Part shown: positions 37,901 to 46,900 of the stretch, in pieces
Numbering within the stretch: position 1 is the first letter of the stretch
How the letters are laid out: each line of letters opens with the position of its first letter
Assembly: GCA_029844215.1 (NCBI GenBank)
Contig: CM056724.1
Coordinates: 9,790,307-9,854,306, forward strand
Direction of reading: 5' to 3'
Length of the DNA: 64,000 nucleotides
From: Przewalskia tangutica
Lineage: Eukaryota; Streptophyta; Magnoliopsida; Solanales; Solanaceae
The notes under the pieces: generated by a model
Databases searched by the model: none
The model's input: the letters and a program-made list of their open reading frames with translations, nothing else
Told to the model about the DNA's origin: nothing
Translations under genes and position numbers: made by a program

Positions 37901-40900
37901 CAATGGCGATGAGAGAAAATAAGCTAAACCAGAAGCTTAATAACCAATATTAAAACTTGCATTTACCGAGTACCTAAAAAAATCGAAACTGAAACTTGTT
38001 GTAAAAAAAGGCAATCAATCAGAATCAAGAGACAAACTTAGTGATTTAATGTTGTCGGAAGAGAATCTTTCGCTAATTCTGGACAAATCCCTGTATTCAA
38101 ACATACGGAAGGAGGCTTATCACTTTCTTGAAGACAAGTTGAAGCCTGTTGGCGATCCGCGCCATGCTTTTCAACGACATCTTGTCAAATTTCCTTTAGT
38201 TCCTTTATGACTATAATCTAAATAATAGGGGGGTAGGGGGCGCTAACGAGCAAGAAAACGAGAACGAAAGTCAGAAATGAACGTAGAAATGAGAATAGGG
38301 GCCTCCCCTAAGGGGGGGGGGGCCCGGGCTGCGGAGGGTTCTTGGGCGAAATCCATTTTGTTATCTGATGACAAGGCGTGAGATTGACGCCAACTCTCAC
38401 TCTCAGAGTCAAAGCTTTGGTTGGCGCAATCCTCTCTTTGTTTCTCGACGAGGCTTTTCCTTTGCTCATCTCGCTTGCCGGTCCCTCTTCTCTTGTTGAT
38501 TTAGAACTCGAGGAGGAGATTTTTTTCCATTTATGATTGAGCTAATGCTTCTCCTTATTCGGTTGGGTTAGCATATGCTTCTTCTTTCTCTTCCTCGCTA
38601 AAAGAGCAAAAAAATCTCCTCTCTTGTTCGAATATCGTAGTTCAATTCATCCAGTAAAGTGAGAAAGGGGAACCAAGAAAACGAGAACGAAAGTGCTTTC
38701 GCGTGACTTGAACCTTTTCAATGAAAGAAGACAAGGTATATGCTTCCCAAAAAGCAAGAGCAGATTCGGTGCATCAATTTCTTGTCAATGGCTCGCTTCT
38801 ATTCAATTCGAACAAGGTTTTCCACTCCTCTCGCATTCGCTTGAGCATCTTCCACTCCTCGAACATTCGTCTAGTGAAATGAGAATAGGAGGCCAAAAAC
38901 TCTTTAGCTTTAGATGTTATATGAACCCCTAACAAGGAACCGTAGGCATAGAGCTATCGGGTCATAACTCTTCTCACTCTGGCCTTAGGGTTCTATATGC
39001 TTTAATAGAGAGAATATCCCAGCTAGAATAGCAATAGGATATAGGAGAGACTAAGGAATGATTGGCCTTAGCGATTCTTCACTCTGTGTTCGTCTCTTGT
39101 GCTACGGTCGTCTATATGTGTCAAAGAGCGGATTCTCTTGCAGTGGATACGGGGCATGCCCCTGAGCCTATTGATTCAATTCCTAGCAAGTCCTGTCTCT
39201 CTCCTTCACTTAAAACACAACATATTCCCTTTCTCTCAGGGCATTCTCTTCCTTCTTCCTGTCTTAGCTGATAATTCAGAACTGGATGGTATTAAAGAAT
39301 GGGAGCAGGGCTTTAATAATTAAGAAATAAGAATTTTGGAAGAAAGGGCGCTATAAACCCCGTCTTACCAGAAAGCACTTTCGTTCTCGTTTTCTTGGTT
39401 CCCCTTTCTCACTTTACTGGATGAATTGAACTACGATATTCGAACAGGAGAGGAGATTTTTTTGCTCTTTTAGCGAGAAAGAGAAAGAAGAAGCATATGC
39501 TAACCCAACCGAATAAGGAGAGGCGACTACGACCCGACATAAATGCCAGTGGGTGCTATGTAGTCTCATTGGAAGAGGGAAATCCCGCCCCTGATCATGC
39601 CTCGAAGAAGGTAATTCACGAGGAAAGGTCCCACCCCCCGTTGCGCAACAAGCGGATGAGCGCACTAGCCTTGGCGGTTCGTGACAATAACGACTATTGC
39701 GAAAAGCCGTGCCTTTCAATATGCAAAATGGGGGGCGAAACCTTCATTGCTTTGTCGAGAAGTTTGTCCTTGGCATACGCCTTCTTGCGCTTAGAATGAC
39801 TGATCTTCTATTGTCGAACTTTTGGGTGGCGTGTCGGTAAGGCAGGCGGGAAGAGGCAACGAAAACCCTAGCTTTCAACTTGCTTTTCTTTTAGTTGAGC
39901 ACTAGTGCGCTCATCCGCTGCTTGTTGGGAGGTAATATCGTAAAGAAGAACAGTGTAGCAGAAAGCCTTTATCCTATTCTCATTGAACGACTTACAGGAG
40001 TGGAAAGTCCTGATAGGGGCACAAGAGGCACTTTTTGTCTAAAGCCTACTTCCTCTCTATAGGCACTTTTTTGTGGTTTGTGCTGTAATAAGAAGGATGT
40101 TGCTATTCTAGGATGTGGCGTTCTCTTTATAGTCGAGTTGCTTAAAGCAACTTTACTATAAACTTCGAACTGCTACGCCACTCAACTAGAAACTCGAATT
40201 CCAGTTTGAACTCTTATATAAACTATATAGAAGAACAGCTACTAATAGTTCTTTAATTAGAAACTGGAATCATAGGCATGAGTTGCTCGATATGGGACAT
40301 TGGAGCCTTTCTAGCTTGTGCGGCGGTGGTGGAACTCTCAAAAGTGCGAAATCTCTCATCAATGGCATAGTCAAGCGAGTTGCTTTACGCTCGCTCCAGC
40401 ATGGGAAGACAAGTGATTTATAATACGATTAAGAATAAGAAATGAGAACTGCTACGCTTAACCCTTTTTGACAAGCTCACGACTCGCTTTTCTGCTCTCT
40501 CTATTGACATCTCAGAGTGTCGACTCCTTGCAAGCAACCTCGACAGAAAAGACAACGGCGGACGTGCTCCGACAACCTTGCCCGAGCCTCTTTTTCTTCT
40601 TATTGTGGAAACGGAGGGAAGGCAAAGGTCCGTAGGAGGACAACTAGAAGTATTAGCGCGACGAGGATTATATAGTTGGACCTCTCGCATTCGCTCGGCG
40701 AGCAGCTCGCCGAACATTAAATGCAGTGAAATGAGAATAGGAGAAAGGGGAACTGCGTAGCTGTTCTTCTTTCCACTCCTGTAAGTCTCGTTTCTTGGAA
40801 CTCCTGTAAGTCAAGTGTCTTTTCGCTCCTGTTCTTCATACACCCTGGAATGAAGCATTATTCAAAGAGGCAAGACACTATAAAGAAGTGAAGTAGGGTC

Positions 40901-43900
40901 GGCAGCCAAGGCATACATAAAGGATATGGAGCATTGGGTGGTGCATTAATAACCTCATTATCGAAATAAAACTGGATAAATACCTTGGAGCATTTGAAAT
41001 AACTACTCCCCAGCCACCTTTACAGCCACCTTTACAGACAATGGAATCCGTTTGGAAGAATTAACTATTGAAAAGGCGATCAAAATGGTTCCAAACCTCC
41101 ATAGCAAGCTCACTCTTGATAGAAGAGGTGATCAATACTTTATTTATCATGCTCCGAACAGTTTGTCGAAATATGATATGAATGACAGCAGTTTCACTCG
41201 AAAGAAAAACCGTAAGCGTCAGAAATTGAATTGATTTCTTTATTCCTTTTACAAGTAAGTGAGAAGATATTCCATGGGCACACGAAATAGCGGCACCAGC
41301 CAATGGCGCTGCGACTTTCAAAATGGTTTCAAAATGAATCTCAGATGTTGATGAATCCCAATCAATCCCTTTCGTACCATCTTATTACTTATTATAGGAT
41401 GAATCTGATTCACTTCCTGAACCAAACAAAGATGAAAAAAGCAAACTTGTCAACTAGACTTAGCGGAATGTCCAGGGGCAAACCGGTCGTTAAGATAGAG
41501 TTGGTGTCGGTAGCAGTTCTTGCTTAGCGTGTTCAGGTCACCAATCAGTGACATAGTTTAGGAATGAATTAACGACAATTTCCATTCATCCCCTCTTCCA
41601 TCAAAGGAAGCTAGGGGCGCTTTCTGAAAATACCTTAAATAGGTATTTGGGCCAGGTCGAGGAATAGGTGCTTTCAAAAGGATATGGAGCCCCTCCGGGA
41701 AGAGTTAAGACCTATCAAACCCATCTGATAGATAGCCACCTTAGAGAGCTTCCAGCACAGTAAGGAAGTCAGCACAGTAAGGAAGTCATGGTTAGTCCTA
41801 CACCTAAGATAGATAGATTCTCCTTCCTTGGGGGAGATCCCACATGATTCTTTCAATAGATACCGAGATTCAGATTGGAAATAAAAAATATAGTAATTCA
41901 AACTATAAGACATAAGAGTAATTCAGATTGATCGGAAGACCCAGCTTCAATGGGGCTAGCAGTACGCCCTCATCAGGCGATCCCCTAATGTGGTAGCAAC
42001 TTCAGCAGTTGCATGCTTGATTGTAAGGGAGGAGAGGAGGCATCATATGCTGACTTGGCAGAAGAGTCATGCCACGTGGGAAGCCCAGTCAATTGCTTAG
42101 AGATAAGCTGGCTCCTAAAAAAAATCAAAATAAGAAGAGAGAAAATCCATATTCAAAGTATAAGAAAGGAAAAGAATGGCGGAAAGAAGATGCTACGGAG
42201 AACCGATCCAGGGAAGAATGGAAATCGGCTTGTTCAGGAGCTGGAGCCTTCTAAGGGGCGGCCGAAACCGAAGTATCTGGATCTAGGTATGCATCGATGA
42301 AAGCCTCAATTGAGTCTGCGACGTCTTATCTAGGCACTCGACTGAAAGCCACTGTAACATTGGGGTAAAATGTGTCCGCTGAACGAAGAATGCTCTCCGT
42401 GGCGATGCAGCAGTTCTCGAGGGTGAGCTCCGTCGGCCAATCTCATACGGATCAAGGCGACTTTCTCACTATCTATTCAATTCAAAATGCTCACTTATGA
42501 AATCAAGCTAATAAGGCCAAAAATAGAGCATGGAGTCCACTGACATGAGTATAATAAATAAAAAGAACAATAAGACCGTAACCCTACTACCAACCGTGCT
42601 ACCAAGCCTTGTCAACTATTGCTATACTATGTGCGGACCGGAGCTATAAAGCATACCATCGACAGAGTCCGGAAAGGCAGTCGAAGCATTGGCTAATACA
42701 ACTTTGGACCTAACGGCCGGCCTAGTAACCTTTCGGAATGGGGGATCCTCGTTGTCAACAACCACGGTAGTAGTTGTGGAACTCTTTGGGCTCGCTGTCG
42801 AAGCGAGCACGCCACTCGGCTCCTCTGTGGTCTACTTTATGGTTATAGTGTCGAACACATAAGTATAGGTTTTGTTGTCCTTACGACGGTCTCGTAGGAA
42901 GTCGGTCTCCCTAATACATCAATATAGTAGATAGATCGGGTAGAAGATCAGCCGCAAAGAAAGGTATAGGTGAAATTTGGAACAACCATTTCAATCTTTT
43001 TCTTCCGATCTAACAAGTTACATATTTAGAGTGATAATATCGTAGTGAAATGAGAATAGGAGAATAGCAAGAGCCAGGACAGGGCGATACTGTTCTCGGC
43101 GGCAACAACATCACCTGATGAGAACAGCTACGCAACGAGACTAGAAACTTCGAACAACGCTTTTTCAAGGAGGGCTTTCGCTAAACCTACCTTTGCCTTA
43201 TCCAAGGCCAAGGGAGAAAGAAATTGCTCCAATTTGTTCTCGGGAAGGGTCGTCTTTCTTCCGATATGGAAGCATTTAACCAACCCGGAAACCAGATGCT
43301 TCGACCCGCATTGAATGCTGGGCCACTCGTTGAAGATAAAAGTACATAGAAATTTTACCATGTGCGGATTGTATCCATTGAGCAAATATAGGTTCAATCA
43401 AGATTTGCTTCTTGCTCCTTTGGAAAGGGAATCGGTAAGCGGCGAACAAAGTCTAGTTGCATATATACGAATCTTCGCTACTACGTTCCTACAGTTGTTG
43501 TTATAGTAGCTACTGAGCTGCTTTCGTAGCTTGCGTGGGGTTGATTTGGACTGTTCGTAATCGTGTTCTTTTTGAGGGAGTGCAGGCTTCGGCCACCTCT
43601 TCTGCTGCTTTAGACTGGTTAGTTAGGAGTGATCTTTTTTCGCACATCTCCACTCTTTTTCTCTTTCAAACTAGGAGGATTGACATTTGGCGAAGATGTG
43701 ATCTATCTCTTTCCTTGGTTGAGTGAAAAGACCAATGCAGCAGAGAAGGACTGCATGAATCGGAATCCACTTATTAAGACAGACGACCGAGTGATTCCCT
43801 ATTCAATTTGTCGATTTTCTTCTTCAATATGACGTTTTTATACTTGAAGCGGGCTTTCATCGGCCTGTGGGATATTTTTTGATTGAATCAGAGAATCGGT

Positions 43901-46900
43901 TCTTACGGTGTCCGGGGTGGGGTGGGGGGTATATTTACTTCTAGCACATTGTATATTTCTTCTAGCACATTGTATTGTTTTATTCAAAATCCTTGTGTTG
44001 CATGTCAATTTTTTTTTTGCAGTTTTATGAAACAGATTAGTACCTGCCTCATCTAGTTTTCTTGACAATCTAGGTTCCTAATTCTTCACCAACAGCTGCT
44101 TCTGCAAGTTCTGACATGTATGGAGCTGCAGTATTGGATGCATGCGAGCAAATAAAAGCACGGATGGAGCCTATTGCATCCAAGTCTAACTTCAGCTCTT
44201 TTGCGGAGGTATTTCTTTTTGTTCTGGCTTTAACTATTTTTTTCCGATTCGATACCTGTTTTATTTCATTCCTAATCTGGCCGACTTCCTTCTCTATCAT
44301 TTGAAATATGTTGATGACTTATGCTTGAATAAGGATGGGATTTTGGCAAGAGGTATAAATGATAAAAATGCCCCATTCCTAAATTTCTCTAATTTAATGG
44401 GCTAATAGGTGCAGTAAGTGATACTAAATTAAAGAACAAACGTGGTGGGCTGTTTCAAAATCAGTTGTGGCTTGTGATCATCCTTATCATATTGTCTGTT
44501 CTGTTTCCCTTTACTCCTCTTCCCTTTCTCCATTTTTCCTGATCCGTATTATACTCTCTTTTCCCCCTATGAATTACTACCTCTAATCTGACCTCATTTT
44601 TCAGATAAAGAGGGATATATGCATATTCTATGATACACCTGCCTTTCCCACCTTCAAATTATTATTTTGATTGTGACTGCCAAATGATGGTTTCCTCCTA
44701 CAGTAACCTCCTTACGTGCAAGTCACACTTCTTCAGAGGTTAGCCACAAATTGTGAAGAAGATGACATGACATATACTCCCTCTGTCACATAAATAGTTT
44801 GATTAAGTTTAAGAAATAATGAAAGACTTTTGAATCTAGTGGTCTAAAACAAGTCAAAGATATTTGCGTGGTTATAAATTATCTCGTTAAGCGTAAAAGG
44901 TAAAATTTAAAGTTAAATTGTTGTCAAATAAGAAAATGTGTCATTCTTTTTGGGATTGACTAAAAAGGGAAGTGTGTCATATGAATTGGGACATAGGGAG
45001 TATCATTTGGAAGAAGATAATTTATCTTTGACGTTTATCAGAGTATTGAAGACCTTAAGTTTGTGTTATCTTTTGCTTTTACCTGACTAAGTTGAGAAGT
45101 CCAAGGAATAGAAACTAACGATTAGTATATACGCACTTGAATGAAAAGAAGGTATGCAAATGCCACATGAAGTTAGCTCTGTGAGGAGGTACTAAGTTCC
45201 AGGCATTTTGTCTACAGTGCATGCAACTCTTCAAGCATAGCCTTGCATGGGCTAGTATTTCGCTGTTGGATATTTCCATATAATTAATAAGGAATTAAAG
45301 GGCAAGGAAAAAGAGCCTAAGGGAGTTACATGAGTGTAAAAAATGTAAAAAGATAAGTGAATAATTACAAGTGGTGCTTACAGCTTTTTCAGTCCATGGG
45401 AGGATGAAGTCTCCAATAAGAGTTCTGTCAAAAACAACAAATTATGCAGTGGCCTACGATGAAGATTTGTTAGATGGTTAGGGAAGAAAAGGAAGGTAGA
45501 AATAATCCAAGGTCAGAAGAGAACAAAACGCTAAATGGTAAGGAGGTCGTGCAAAGAAATGACGTCCCCTCCCGTCCACCAAAAACTAAAGAAGAGAGTT
45601 AAGACATTGACTGCGCCACGTATATTGCTTTCAAGTTCTTAAGTAACTGATACCTCCTGTACTTGAAGTCAAAACTTAGTTTTGGCACACCTCGTGTCAG
45701 TTGAACTAGGCATGCAAAATTTATAAAAGGGAAATAGAAGGTACTTAGCAACAGACTGAGAAGGGACTTGTCCATCTAGAAGGACAGATAGTGTTTTGTA
45801 TAAGATGCAGCGATTATGGCAGCAGATGGAGGACTTAGCAAAATGGGAATGTAGCAAGAGAGTGGGACATGAATCATGACATTTCTAGTCACGAGATTGC
45901 TAGTTGAGAGCCTTTCTAACTTGATAAAGGTCCAGGGTTCGATTCTTCACTGGACGTGAATTTTGCAAATTTTAAGACCTTTTTTTGTTAAAAAGTGGAG
46001 CTTGTAAGGACGGAACGCGTGACTTTTTGTTTGAAAATGGGGCTTGTAAAGATTGAACTCTTGACAGGTACTAGACCAATGGGCCAAAGTCACTTCATAT
46101 ATATAAAAAGTAAAAGCAAGTATATATAAATCTTTACAGATTTGTTTATTTTTTCATTTATTTAAATAATGACCGCTTCTAAAAAGAATTATGCGTACGC
46201 CACTTCCCTAAGCAATACATACGCCACTTCCCTAAGCAATACATACGCCACTTCCCTAAGCAAGACCACATGTCCAATATATTCATCGTAATCTTGGGAA
46301 CTAAAACATCAAATTATAAGAAACTTGAAAAAGTTGGGAATCTGCAAAAGAGAATCCATGAACGATTTTTCGCAATGGAACTGTAAGGTTTTCTTCATGG
46401 TATATTTCATTTCCCTAGCAAGCTCGTCACCACAAATAGAAAAGTACCTTCCGTGGCATATTGTTTCGTAATTACAACAACAACATACCCATACCCAGTA
46501 AAATTCCACCGCGTGGGGTCTGGAGAGGGTAGAGTGTACACAGACCTTACCTCTACCTTGGTAGGTAGAACGACTGCTTCCGGAAGACCCTCGGCTCAAG
46601 ACCTGCGTAATCACAATCAAAACAAACGTTGCATAGCAAGATAAACGGTCATAGACAAGAAATTAAAGCTATAAGAACATGCTGATAACAAAATCGAATA
46701 CGCCATGGTAGCACATTCTCGAAAGAAAATAGTAGGCAACACAAATAAATAATATAAACAAAGTACACTAGAGAACACATAGCCACAGAAATCAACTACA
46801 GGGAATATAGAGCAATACTACTTCTATATAATACCTTGTTCAGATTGATAATAATGCAAGCACTTTATATCTCTTTCTCATCAACAGCATATAATTCTTT

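Larger units (their letters stand above)
33274..37902 (+). mobile_element. Ty1-copia retrotransposon (dead, complete ends)
   Basis: Two LTRs (33274-33731 and 37461-37902) begin TGAAAAGGTTGG and end GCTAACA, flanked by ATGAC and ATGGC (5-bp duplication, one mismatch). A primer-binding site follows the 5' LTR and a purine tract (aaggtggaga) precedes the 3' LTR. Gag, integrase, reverse transcriptase and RNase H pieces are in order but full of stops. LTR differences (small deletions and many substitutions) indicate an old insertion. A Tourist-like MITE sits near the 3' end. Confidence 0.92.
38211..43850. other. Probable mitochondrial DNA insert (NUMT) in XDH intron 10
   Basis: About 5.6 kb differs in style from the AT-rich surroundings. 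It is more GC-balanced and repeats phrases such as gaaatgagaataggag, aacagctacgcaacgag, actagaaac and ccactcctgtaagt, characteristic of angiosperm mitochondrial intergenic DNA as I remember it. No transposon ends or core mitochondrial gene were recognised. Several short open frames (39497-39799, 41052-41234, 42013-42300, 43315-43506) have no assignable product. Borders are approximate. A patch at 43535-43650 (GLIWTVRNRVLFEG) faintly recalls a LINE C-terminus. Confidence 0.6.
32295..44073 (+). other. XDH intron 10, 11.8 kb, packed with foreign DNA
   Basis: Donor gtattg follows STDK; acceptor ctag precedes VPNSSPTAAS. Contents: AT-rich intron sequence with a TA microsatellite (about 32739-32752), a tRNA-derived SINE-like stretch, a complete but dead Ty1-copia element with a nested MITE (33274-37902), an unassigned open frame, about 5.6 kb of mitochondrial-looking DNA, and a short native tail. 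Neighbouring exons are joined in phase 0 in all family members, so the insertion need not harm the protein if it is spliced. Confidence 0.85.

Noticed and set aside
39414..39799. Opposed frames of about 100 codons in the mitochondrial-looking insert
   Set aside because: Overlap the inverted repeat arm and each other; no recognisable product, so not called as genes.
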